Shown: positions 16,470 to 24,464, counted from the first letter of the stretch. The stretch is 28,701 bases of DNA from CBDTTW01 sp965363675 (GCA_965363675.1 CBDTTW010000015.1:1-28701); one strand, 5' to 3'. The notes: generated from the letters alone by a model not told the origin. Translations and numbers: made by a program.

Positions 16470-17873
16470 ATGAATAAGTCATCGAGAAGAGAGTTTCTGC
16501 GCGTGGCGACGGCCTCGTCGGTGGTCGCCGGTCTTGCGCCGACCATCCTGACGAGCGCCAAGGCCGCGACGCTCGGGCAGGCCCCGCGCCGCCGCGTTTC
16601 GCCCAACGAGAAGCTGGGCGTGGCGACCATCGGCATGGGCATCATGGGCTTCGGCGATACGCACATGGCGAAGCAGGTCCCCGAAGTGCAGATCGTCGGC
16701 GTGGCCGACCTGTACGACGGCCGCCTGACGCACGCCAAGGAGATGTTCGGGTCGAGCCTGTTTACGACGCGCGACTACCGCGAGCTGCTGGCCCGCCCCG
16801 ACGTGGATGTGGTCATCATCGCCACGCCGGACCACTGGCACGTGCCGATGGCCGTCGAGGCGCTCAAGGCGGGCAAGCACGTGTACCTCGAAAAGCCGGC
16901 CGTGCACCGCGTCGAGGAAGGCCCGACGCTGATTGCGGCGGCCAACGCCTCGGGCAAGGTGCTCCAGGTGGGCAGCCAGCGCGTCAGCTCGGTGATCTAC
17001 CACAAGGCGCGCGAGATGTACGAGTCCGGCGTGCTCGGCAAGCTCAACATGATCGAGGCTAAGATGAACCGGCAGTCGTCTACGGGCGCCTGGCAGTACA
17101 CCATCCCGCCGGACGCCTCGCCCAAGACGGTGGACTGGGACCGGTTCCTCGGCTCGGCGCCCAAGCGCCCCTACGACGAGACGCGCTTCTTCCGCTGGCG
17201 CAACTACTGGGACTACGGCACCGCCATCGCCGGCGATTTGTTCGTGCACCTGTTCTCGGGCATCCACACGGTGGTCAACTCGCACGGCCCGGACCGCATC
17301 TTCGCCACGGGCGGGCTGCGCTACTGGGAGGACGGCCGCGACGTGCCCGACGTGATGATGGGCATGTACGACTACCCCGCCACGGAGCAGCACCCGGCCT
17401 TCACGCTTTCGCTCCAGGTCAACTTTGCCGCCGGCAGCGGCGGCGAGGAAGTCTTCCGGTTCATCGGCGACTCGGGCATGATGACCATCAAGGACGGCGA
17501 GGGCCTGACCGTGACGAAGCGCCCGATGCGGGCCGAGGGCGAGGAGGAGCTGATGTACGGCTGGAACTCGGTGCGCACGTTCTCGAACGCGACGCAGGGC
17601 GAGATCCGGCAGGCGATCCGCGCGAAGAAGGCGGGCGCCGGCGCGGCGCAGCCCTCCGCCCCCGAGGAGATCAAGTTCAACGCTCCGGCGGGCTACAACG
17701 AGCACCAGGAGCACTTCAACAACTTCTTCGAGACGATCCGCACGGGCAAGCCCAACGTCGAGGACGCCACGTTCGGCTACCGCGCCGCCGCCCCGGCGGT
17801 GCTCTCGAACAAGAGCTACGTCGAGCATCATCCGATCAACTGGGACCCGGAAGCGATGAAGGTGGTCTCCTGA
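16470..17873 (+). CDS. Tat-exported Gfo/Idh/MocA-family oxidoreductase (GIM3)
   Basis: 467 residues, the longest of the four. Tat motif S-R-R-E-F-L-R is at residues 5-11. Unlike GIM2 and GIM4, its linker is LGQAPRRRVSPNEKLGVATI. The Rossmann loop is ATIGMGIMGFGDTH (52-65), followed by TPDHWHV (119-125) and E141-K142-P143. The substrate domain has AGDLFVHLFSGIHTVV, so the His region is present in a different form from GIM2. An insertion around residues 385-405 (KKAGAGAAQPSAPEE) looks like a flexible loop. AGGAG at 16456-16460 is a clear ribosome binding site, 9 bases before the ATG. It probably acts on a different substrate or in the opposite redox direction from GIM2; this is inference. Confidence 0.92.
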   Translation: MNKSSRREFLRVATASSVVAGLAPTILTSAKAATLGQAPRRRVSPNEKLGVATIGMGIMGFGDTHMAKQVPEVQIVGVADLYDGRLTHAKEMFGSSLFTTRDYRELLARPDVDVVIIATPDHWHVPMAVEALKAGKHVYLEKPAVHRVEEGPTLIAAANASGKVLQVGSQRVSSVIYHKAREMYESGVLGKLNMIEAKMNRQSSTGAWQYTIPPDASPKTVDWDRFLGSAPKRPYDETRFFRWRNYWDYGTAIAGDLFVHLFSGIHTVVNSHGPDRIFATGGLRYWEDGRDVPDVMMGMYDYPATEQHPAFTLSLQVNFAAGSGGEEVFRFIGDSGMMTIKDGEGLTVTKRPMRAEGEEELMYGWNSVRTFSNATQGEIRQAIRAKKAGAGAAQPSAPEEIKFNAPAGYNEHQEHFNNFFETIRTGKPNVEDATFGYRAAAPAVLSNKSYVEHHPINWDPEAMKVVS

Positions 17874-17904
17874 CAATTGTAAACACACCACAAACGAGGC
17901 GACT

Positions 17905-19251
17905 ATGACCAACCCCTCACCAACCTCCCGCCGCGCGTTCCTCAAGACCGTCGCGGCCGGCGCGGCCGGGGCCGGGCTTGCCATGAGCATGCCCGCCTCG
18001 AGCTACGCGCGCATCATCGGCGCCAACGACCGCGTGCGCGTGGGCATCGTGGGTTTCTCCGACCGTTTCCGCAGTTCTCTTTTCCCGGCCTTCCAGGCGC
18101 ACAAGAAGACGCAGAACATGGAGTTCGTCGGCGTCTCCGACATCTGGAATCAGCGGCGGGCAGAGGGCGTGGCCTTCATCAAGGAGCGGGCCGGCGTGGA
18201 CATCAAGCCGTACCGCAATAACGAGGAGATGTACGACGCCCGCGCCACGGACGCCGTCATCATCTCGACGGCCGACTTCCAGCACGCGCAGCACGCCATC
18301 GAGGCGGTCAAGCGTGGCCAGGACGTGTACGTCGAGAAGCCGTTCGCCAACATCATGAGCGACGCCAACGAGGCGCTCGCCGTGATCGGCAAGAGCGACC
18401 GCGTCTTCCAGGTCGGCACGCAGCGGCGCAGCTCGCCCAAGTACTGGGGCGCCTACGAGTACCTCAAGAGCGGCGCCTTCGGGCCTATCGTGATGTCGGA
18501 GATGACCTGGAACGTGAACCAGCCCGGCCGCTGGCGCCGCCCGGCGCTCGTCTCGACCATCAAGGAGAGCGACACGGACTGGAAGCGGTATCTGCTCAAC
18601 CGCCCCTACGAGGAGTGGGACCCGCGCAAATACCTCGAATACCGCTTGTTCTGGCCGTACTCGTCGGGCATCCCGGATCAGTGGATGGTGCACCAGATCG
18701 ACACGGTGCACTGGTTCGCCGAGGTGCCGCACCCGCGCAGCGTCGTCGTCAACGGCGGCATCTACCTGTGGAAGGACGGCCGCCGCAACTGGGACACCAT
18801 GACGGCGGTGTTCGACTACGGCCCGCTCAACGACCCGAGCCAGGGCTTCCAGGTGGTCTACTCGTCGCGGTTCACCAACGAGGCGGGGGGCACCAAGGAG
18901 TACTACTATTCCAACGGCGGCATGCTCAACCTCGACACCGGCGAAATCACGGGCGAGGGCGGCCTTCAGGAAAACCAGGCCAAGGCGATGGGCCTCAAGG
19001 CCAACAAGCTGGAGCCCCGCAAGCTCGGCGACGGCTCGCGCGTGGAGACGGGGGCCAACACCGGCGGCGACAACGAGACGACGGCCCACGTAGGCAACTG
19101 GATGGAGTGCGTCCGCAGCCGCAAGAAAACCAACGCCGACATCAACGCGGCCTGGAGCCACTCGGCGGCCTTGTGCATGACGATCAAGGCCATGCAGACC
19201 GGCCGCAAGGTCTCCTTCGACGAGGCCAAGATGGACGTGGCGGCGGGCTGA
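17905..19251 (+). CDS. Tat-exported Gfo/Idh/MocA-family protein with altered glycine loop (GIM4)
   Basis: 448 residues. Tat motif S-R-R-A-F-L-K is at residues 8-14, with the hinge ASSYARIIGANDRV as in GIM2. The dinucleotide loop, normally GxGxxG, reads VGIVGFSDRFRSSLF (46-60): the second and third glycines are replaced by Ser and Phe. E144-K145-P146 is kept, and the catalytic-region equivalent is DQWMVHQIDTVHWF. The late segment ETGANTGGDNETTAHVGNW is typical of one branch of exported GIM proteins. The altered loop may mean looser or different cofactor binding, or a non-redox role. It is last in the operon, 31 bases after GIM3, and is followed by a strong terminator. Confidence 0.9.
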   Translation: MTNPSPTSRRAFLKTVAAGAAGAGLAMSMPASSYARIIGANDRVRVGIVGFSDRFRSSLFPAFQAHKKTQNMEFVGVSDIWNQRRAEGVAFIKERAGVDIKPYRNNEEMYDARATDAVIISTADFQHAQHAIEAVKRGQDVYVEKPFANIMSDANEALAVIGKSDRVFQVGTQRRSSPKYWGAYEYLKSGAFGPIVMSEMTWNVNQPGRWRRPALVSTIKESDTDWKRYLLNRPYEEWDPRKYLEYRLFWPYSSGIPDQWMVHQIDTVHWFAEVPHPRSVVVNGGIYLWKDGRRNWDTMTAVFDYGPLNDPSQGFQVVYSSRFTNEAGGTKEYYYSNGGMLNLDTGEITGEGGLQENQAKAMGLKANKLEPRKLGDGSRVETGANTGGDNETTAHVGNWMECVRSRKKTNADINAAWSHSAALCMTIKAMQTGRKVSFDEAKMDVAAG

Positions 19252-19266
19252 TCGCGCCGCAGAGGC

Positions 19267-19309
19267 CAGAGCCGGCCGGAGCGCGTTTCCGGCCGGCTCT
19301 GTTTTTTTT
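19267..19309 (+). terminator. Strong intrinsic terminator closing the DUF1080-GIM4 operon
   Basis: CAGAGCCGGCCGGA (19267-19280) and TCCGGCCGGCTCTG (19288-19301) form a perfect 14-bp stem with a 7-base loop, followed by eight T (19302-19309). This is a textbook rho-independent terminator. It ends only 22 bases before the next start codon. Confidence 0.95.
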
Positions 19310-19331
19310 GCAACCCTATCCTGATTTGAAC

Positions 19332-20444
19332 ATGCGCAACATCACCCTCCCGCAGGTCCATAGGTTTGCCCTGGCGCTGGCGCTCGGCGCTGGCGCGCTG
19401 CTGGGCGGCTGCAAGGCCGACGCCCCGGACGAGGCGCTGGCCGAAGGCGACGACGCGACGACGATCACGCTCAACCACGACGAGGCGGGCCGCCGCGTGG
19501 ACGTGCTCGTAGGCGGCAAGCCGTTTACGTCGTACCTGTACACCGATACGCTGGCCGTGCTCAAGAAGCCGGTGCTCTACCCGATCTACAGCCCCGACGG
19601 CACGGCCCTTACGCGCGGCTACCCGCTCGACCCGCGGCCGGGCGAGCGCGTGGACCACCCGCACCACATCGGCCTGTGGTTCAACTACGGCGACGTGAAC
19701 GGCCTCGACTTCTGGAATAACTCGGACGCCATCCCCGCCGAGCGCGCCAAAGAAATGGGCGCCATCCGGCACCAGAAGATCAACGGCATGCAGGGCGGCG
19801 CCGGCGAGGGCACGCTCGACGTGACCGAGGAGTGGGTGGACGCCGGAGGCAAGGTGATGCTCCGGGAAGATACGCGCTACGCGTTCCACGCCGAGCCGGG
19901 CGTGCGCATGATCGACCGCATCACGAAGCTGACGGCCCAAGGCGAGGCGGTCAGCCTGAAGGACAACAAGGAGGGCGTGCTGGGGCTGCGCCTGACGCGC
20001 GGCCTGGAGCACCCCTCGAAGGACAAGGCCGAAGTCTACGCCGACGCCAGCGGCCAGGCCACGACCGTACAGGCCATGGGCAACGAGGGCGTCACGGGGC
20101 GCTACCGCAGCAGCGAGGGCAAGGAGGGCGACGCCGTGTGGGGCACGCGCGGCAAGTGGACGATGCTCAGCGGCGTCGTCGAGGGCGACTCGGTGGTGAT
20201 TGCGATTCTGGACCACCCCGGCAACCCCGGCTTCCCGACGTACTGGCACGCGCGCGGCTACGGGCTGTTCGCGGCCAACCCGCTCGGGCAGGCGGCGCTT
20301 TCGGGCGGCAAGGAAACGCTGAACTTCAGCCTTGCGGCGGGGCAGTCCACGACGTTCCGGCACCGCATCATCATCTTCGACGGGGCGCGCACGCCCGAGG
20401 AGGTCGAGCAGCGCTATGCGGCGTGGGCCGGGGCCGCCAGGTAA
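19332..20444 (+). CDS. DUF6807 (PmoA-like) lipoprotein
   Basis: 370 residues from ATG 19332. The signal peptide ends in lipobox L-G-G-C (C27), so it is a lipoprotein. The body matches the DUF6807 family, often annotated 'PmoA' although it is not the methane monooxygenase subunit: DHPHHIGLWFNYGDVNGLDFW (108-128) is its hallmark His-rich motif, and the end has FRHRIIIFDGARTPEEVE. Function is not established; the family commonly occurs beside exported Gfo/Idh/MocA and sugar-isomerase genes, as here. The His-rich motif may be a metal or catalytic site. In-frame sequence upstream to 18615 overlaps GIM4 and is rejected because the lipoprotein signal begins at 19332. With a terminator 22 bases upstream, it depends on readthrough or a promoter within or beyond the terminator. 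Confidence 0.85.
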   Translation: MRNITLPQVHRFALALALGAGALLGGCKADAPDEALAEGDDATTITLNHDEAGRRVDVLVGGKPFTSYLYTDTLAVLKKPVLYPIYSPDGTALTRGYPLDPRPGERVDHPHHIGLWFNYGDVNGLDFWNNSDAIPAERAKEMGAIRHQKINGMQGGAGEGTLDVTEEWVDAGGKVMLREDTRYAFHAEPGVRMIDRITKLTAQGEAVSLKDNKEGVLGLRLTRGLEHPSKDKAEVYADASGQATTVQAMGNEGVTGRYRSSEGKEGDAVWGTRGKWTMLSGVVEGDSVVIAILDHPGNPGFPTYWHARGYGLFAANPLGQAALSGGKETLNFSLAAGQSTTFRHRIIIFDGARTPEEVEQRYAAWAGAAR

Positions 20445-20456
20445 CCCCCGGTCATG

Positions 20457-20501
20457 CAAACGGAAGCTGCGGCGGGAGGTTTTCGCCGCAGCTTCTGCGT
20501 T
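20457..20501 (+). terminator. Stem-loop terminator after the DUF6807 gene
   Basis: GAAGCTGCGGCG (20463-20474) and CGCCGCAGCTTC (20484-20495) form a perfect 12-bp stem with a 9-base loop, extended by AAACG/CGTTT pairing with a small bulge. It starts about 13 bases after the stop codon. The T-run is short (TTT), so termination may be partial. Confidence 0.75.
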
Positions 20502-20503
20502 TA

Positions 20504-20909
20504 CGGCCCTTTGGAGGAAGAAGGGAATGGGCAAAAAGGAAGCGCCCTGGAAAGGGCTTCCGAATGGATCTTGCTTTTGTGCGCGCCGCGCCGTAGCATC
20601 AGCCTCAGGCGAGGTCATTCTTGCGGCGATGTTTCCGACTCGTTAAGTAAACGGTTAAGGAAGTTCGGCGTTTCAGAGGAGTCGCCTCTGTAAGGAAGGT
20701 CTGCGAAAAGGTCTACTTTTTCGGCCTTTTCACGTTTGGACCTTCTTGCGACTATCGGAGCACCCGGCGCCGGGCGGAAGCAGGAACCGCCGCCGCGCCG
20801 CGCCGCCGCCCGGAACGCAACCGGGTAAGTAGGCGCCACCATCGAGCCGGGCTGCTGATCCTCAAGAGCGCCCCGGCGAAAGAATCACCCACAAGAGGAG
20901 TTTTACACT
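20504..20909 (+). other. Long non-coding leader region before the TonB receptor gene
   Basis: With the preceding terminator, 465 bases lack a convincing gene; small frames here have no family features. Contents: a hairpin GGAAGCGCCC/GGGCTTCC (20538-20561), repeated GTTAAG-type words (GTTAAGTAA at 20642-20650, GGTTAAGGA at 20653-20661), a small perfect hairpin CAGAGG-AGTCG-CCTCTG (20674-20690), a T-rich patch around 20713-20735 and the 16-base leader motif at 20819-20834. AGAGGAG at 20894-20900 is the ribosome binding site. The region is long enough to hold a promoter plus a structured leader or small RNA. Confidence 0.45.
20819..20834 (+). repeat. AACCGGGTAAGTAGGC leader motif, copy 2
   Basis: Fifteen of 16 bases match 13129-13144 in the DUF1080 leader. 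It ends 75 bases before the TonB receptor start. Same strand and similar setting make a shared operator or leader element plausible. Confidence 0.35.
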
Positions 20910-23900
20910 ATGAGGCCAGTACAGCTACTACTGCTGCTCGCGCTGCTTCTACCGGCAAGCCTTGCGATGGGGCAAACCACCGGCAAAATCGCCGGGCGCG
21001 TCACCGACGCCACCAACGGCGAGGCCCTGCCCGGCGTCAACGTCGTCATCGAGGGCACCACGACCGGCGCCATCACCGATCTCGACGGCTACTACACGAT
21101 TCTCAACGTGCAGCCGGGCAACCACAACATCCGCGCTTCGTTCGTCGGTTACACCCCGCAACTGCTCCAGCGCGTGAGCGTGAGCATCGACCTGACGACC
21201 ACGCTCAACATCCAGATGCAGGAGGAGACCGTCGGCCTCGACGAACTCGTCATCACGGCGCAGGCGCCCGTCATCCAGCGCGACATCGCCGGCACGCAGC
21301 GCAACATCAGCGTCGAGGAGATCCAGGCCGGTCGCTACCAGAGCATCACCAACGTGATCGCGGCCCAGGTCGGCGTCAGCTCGGCCTCGGTCTTCAACGA
21401 CCGCCCGAGCGTGCGCGGCGGCTCGTACGAGGAGACGCAGTTCATCGTGGACGGCGTGGCCCAGGGCGACCCCCTCTCGAACCGCGCCCACATGAAGGTC
21501 AACCTCGACGCGGTGCAGGAGATCAAGATGCAGACGGGCGGCTTCTCGGCCGAGTACGGCAACCTGCGCTCGGCCTCCGTCAACGTGGTCACCAAGGAAG
21601 GCGGCGAGCGCTACTCGGGCTCGCTCAACTACCAGTACAGCGCCCCGGCGCTCCGGCACGACGGCCCGATGACCTTCGGCGTCGGCTCGCCGATCTACGA
21701 CCCGATGACCGACCCGCTGGCCGGGGCTTTCGACGGCATCGTCAAGAACGCCGACGGCACCCCGAAGCTCGACGCGGCCGGCAAGCAAATCAAGAACGCG
21801 TTTTTCGCGGGCTGGGACGCGGCCTCCAAGGACAAGGGCCTGGCTAAGGAGCACCTGGGCAAGCCGATGGAGCTCTACGCGAAGTGGCTCTGGCAGCACC
21901 GCTCGCAGGACTCGATCGACAAGCTCAAGGAGCTCGAGCAGCAGGGCGTCGTGCAGTTTGCCGAGGGCCTCGACCCGGACAAGTCGGACTTCATGACCTA
22001 CGGCGACCGTCCGGACTACCGGGCGAGCTTTACCTTCGGCGGGCCGGTGCCCTTCTTCAGCCGCGTCAAGTTCTTCACCTCGTACGACACCGAGGACACC
22101 GAGTACTCGGGGGCCTACCCGATCCCGTCGTACCACGATGCGTCGTGGCGCGGCAAGCTGACGACGAACCTGACGAAGTCGATGAAGATGAACGTGCACG
22201 GCTTCTGGAGCAAGCAGCGCGGCGCCGACGGCGGCCAGGGTCCGGACATCGACGGCTGGATCTCGAACAACCCGCTGCGCGTGGTCGCCGACGCCAACAA
22301 GATGTGGTACCCGAACTGCGCGGTGCCGGGCGAGCAGACCCGCCAGATCTACGGCGCTAAGCTCGTCAACACGGTCTCCTCGAACACGTTCTGGGAGCTG
22401 GACATGGCGCACCACCGCACCGACTACGGGATGCTGCAAAACCACCGCAACACGGCTCCGCTCAAGGGCAGCAAGGCCAAGGTGCCGCTCTACTCGTCTT
22501 CGCAGCCCGGCCTCGTCGTGGACGGCAACCTGGGCACCGAGGCCGAGGCCGACGCCAAGGCGGCGCGCGGCGAACTCGGCTGGGAGAACTGGCGCGACTG
22601 GGCCAAGATCCGCATCGGCGACTACTGGTACGACGAGACGCCGTGGGGCTACGACCCGGTCTCGCAGCGCGACATCACCGGCGAGTACCGCATGGCCTCG
22701 TGCAACGTGCGCATCTCGGACACGTACTCGCGCAAGTGGGAAGCCAAGGGCGCCGTCACGAGCCAGCTCAACCGCTCGAACCAGGTGCGCGGCGGCTTCG
22801 AGCTGGCCCGCACGACGATCTTCCAGTACTACGACGCGCTCGACCCGTCGGTCAACGGCGGCTCGCGCTGGTCGTCGGAAGGCAAGCCCTGGGTATGGGC
22901 CTTCTTCGGGCAGGACAAGCTCGAATACCGCGGCTTCATCGCCAACCTGGGCCTGCGCCTCGACGGCATCGTGCACGGCAAGTACCCGGTGCTCAACGGC
23001 GCGCCCGGCGAGCCCGACAGCCCGTACACCGAATACCTGCTGGCCGGCAACTCGGACAGCCTGTTCCAGAAGGTGCCTATGGAGCGCGTCCGGCAGATGC
23101 GCCTGAGCCCGCGCCTGGGCATCTCGCACCCGATCTCGACGGTGGCCAAGATCTTCTTCAACTACGGCCACATGTACCAGTGGCCCGACGCCATGGCCTC
23201 CTACCGCGTCCGCTACGACTACCGCAACAGCGAGCGCGTAGACCGCTACGGCAACCCGCGCGTGCGCCCGCCCCGCACGATCATGTACGAGTTGGGCTAC
23301 GAGCACAACCTGTTCAACCGCATGAGCCTGCGGGCGACGGCCTACTACAAGGACACCAACGACAACCTCGACGTGAACTTCTACGAACTGCTCGGCGCCC
23401 ACACCTACGAGGTGCTGGCCAACCGCCGGTTCGAGGATGTGCGCGGCTTCGAGACGTTCCTGGAGCTGCGCCGCAGCGCGATCCCGTACCTCTCGGGCTG
23501 GATGAGCATGAACTGGGCCATCGAGAGCGGCGGCAACTTCGGCTACGAGCGCTTCTACGAAGACCCGACGCTGGAGGCGCGCCCGGTCGGCCTTCAGGTC
23601 AGCTCGCCCGACGTGCGCCCGATCTTCAAGGCGAACGTGGACTTCCAGCTTCCGGAGGACTTCGGCCCGCAGCTCGGTCCGCTCACGCTCTTGGGCGGCC
23701 TCAATGCCAACGTGCTCTACACGTGGCAGCGCGGCGAGCAGTTCACGTACAACCCGGCCGGTCTGCGCGGTCTGGACGAGAACATCCGGTGGACGCCCTA
23801 CCAGCGCTTCGATTTGCGTTTCACGAAGAACCTGGTCTCGACGGGCAGCCTCGATGCGCTCTTCTACGTGGACGTGACGAACGTGTTCAACCACCGCAAC

Positions 23901-24338
23901 ATGACGCGGAACGTCGACAACGACGTGACGAACACGCAGGGCCTGGCCTGGGATAACCACAAGTGGTGGAAGAGCCAGTTCACGAACTACATGAACTCGC
24001 TCGACATCGAGGTGGGGCCGGACGGCAAGGTCACGGGCAAGGACCGCCCGGGCGACTTCCCGAAGGGCGCGCTCAACGCGACGTACGTGCCGATCAACCG
24101 CGTGGCCGATCTGAGCAAGGTGACCTCGGGCATCCGGGTGGGCGAGTTCTACCTGGACCGCGCCACCGGCGCCTACAAGATCCGCGAGGGCTCGAACTGG
24201 CGCGAGCTGACGAGCGAGGAGCAGTCGCGGCTGGACAAGGCCATCGACGACAAGGCGTATATCGACATGCCGGACTTCACGCCGTGGACGTTCCTGGAGA
24301 TGCGGGACATCTTCTTCGGCATCAAGCTCTACTTCTAA
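20910..24338 (+). CDS. TonB-dependent outer-membrane receptor with CarboxypepD_reg-like N-domain
   Basis: 1142 residues. A signal peptide (about 1-21, ending SLAMG-Q) is followed by a CarboxypepD_reg-like beta-sandwich (about 24-105: GKIAGRVTDATNGEALPGVNV... GYYTILNVQPG). A TonB-box-like stretch lies near 110-118 (DELVITAQA), and the plug domain (about 125-235) holds SVRGGSYEETQFIVDGV and EYGNLRSASVNVVTKEGG. The rest is a 22-strand-type barrel ending in the aromatic terminus FFGIKLYF. It imports a substrate across the outer membrane using TonB energy. No SusD-like lipoprotein follows, so it is not a classical SusCD pair. The next genes are a T9SS-like secreted protein and a PorV homologue, an arrangement I associate with Rhodothermota and relatives. 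Ligand unknown; proximity to the keto-sugar operon suggests a glycan fragment. Confidence 0.93.
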   Translation: MRPVQLLLLLALLLPASLAMGQTTGKIAGRVTDATNGEALPGVNVVIEGTTTGAITDLDGYYTILNVQPGNHNIRASFVGYTPQLLQRVSVSIDLTTTLNIQMQEETVGLDELVITAQAPVIQRDIAGTQRNISVEEIQAGRYQSITNVIAAQVGVSSASVFNDRPSVRGGSYEETQFIVDGVAQGDPLSNRAHMKVNLDAVQEIKMQTGGFSAEYGNLRSASVNVVTKEGGERYSGSLNYQYSAPALRHDGPMTFGVGSPIYDPMTDPLAGAFDGIVKNADGTPKLDAAGKQIKNAFFAGWDAASKDKGLAKEHLGKPMELYAKWLWQHRSQDSIDKLKELEQQGVVQFAEGLDPDKSDFMTYGDRPDYRASFTFGGPVPFFSRVKFFTSYDTEDTEYSGAYPIPSYHDASWRGKLTTNLTKSMKMNVHGFWSKQRGADGGQGPDIDGWISNNPLRVVADANKMWYPNCAVPGEQTRQIYGAKLVNTVSSNTFWELDMAHHRTDYGMLQNHRNTAPLKGSKAKVPLYSSSQPGLVVDGNLGTEAEADAKAARGELGWENWRDWAKIRIGDYWYDETPWGYDPVSQRDITGEYRMASCNVRISDTYSRKWEAKGAVTSQLNRSNQVRGGFELARTTIFQYYDALDPSVNGGSRWSSEGKPWVWAFFGQDKLEYRGFIANLGLRLDGIVHGKYPVLNGAPGEPDSPYTEYLLAGNSDSLFQKVPMERVRQMRLSPRLGISHPISTVAKIFFNYGHMYQWPDAMASYRVRYDYRNSERVDRYGNPRVRPPRTIMYELGYEHNLFNRMSLRATAYYKDTNDNLDVNFYELLGAHTYEVLANRRFEDVRGFETFLELRRSAIPYLSGWMSMNWAIESGGNFGYERFYEDPTLEARPVGLQVSSPDVRPIFKANVDFQLPEDFGPQLGPLTLLGGLNANVLYTWQRGEQFTYNPAGLRGLDENIRWTPYQRFDLRFTKNLVSTGSLDALFYVDVTNVFNHRNMTRNVDNDVTNTQGLAWDNHKWWKSQFTNYMNSLDIEVGPDGKVTGKDRPGDFPKGALNATYVPINRVADLSKVTSGIRVGEFYLDRATGAYKIREGSNWRELTSEEQSRLDKAIDDKAYIDMPDFTPWTFLEMRDIFFGIKLYF

Positions 24339-24348
24339 TTCGTGCATA

Positions 24349-24374
24349 CGGCCGGCCGCCTCGGCTGCCGGCCG
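24349..24374 (+). other. GC-rich hairpin between the receptor and the T9SS-like gene
   Basis: CGGCCGGC (24349-24356) and GCCGGCCG (24367-24374) form a perfect 8-bp stem with a 10-base loop, 11 bases after the receptor stop codon. No T-run follows directly (CTGCTTTCCC), so it may be a partial terminator or processing site within the operon. Confidence 0.45.
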
Positions 24375-24464
24375 CTGCTTTCCCGGCAGTACGGGGCGGA
24401 CCCTCGCCGCACAGCCGACGCCTGCCCCGATTTTTGCACGCTTGCATAAAGGAGACTCTTCATC

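Noticed and set aside
18615..19331. Upstream extension of the DUF6807 frame
   Set aside because: It overlaps GIM4 in another frame and crosses a strong terminator; the lipoprotein signal starts at 19332.
20530..20640. Possible tRNA-like folding
   Set aside because: No cloverleaf with T-loop GTTCRA and matching acceptor stem could be built; only simple hairpins are seen.
20454..20693. 79-residue frame in the gap before the receptor
   Set aside because: It begins in the terminator stem, has no ribosome binding site and no recognisable features.
20949..24347. 1132-residue open frame on the minus strand
   Set aside because: It is fully antisense to the TonB receptor, rich in Arg/Ala/Val/His repeats without domain features; long antisense frames are expected at this GC content.
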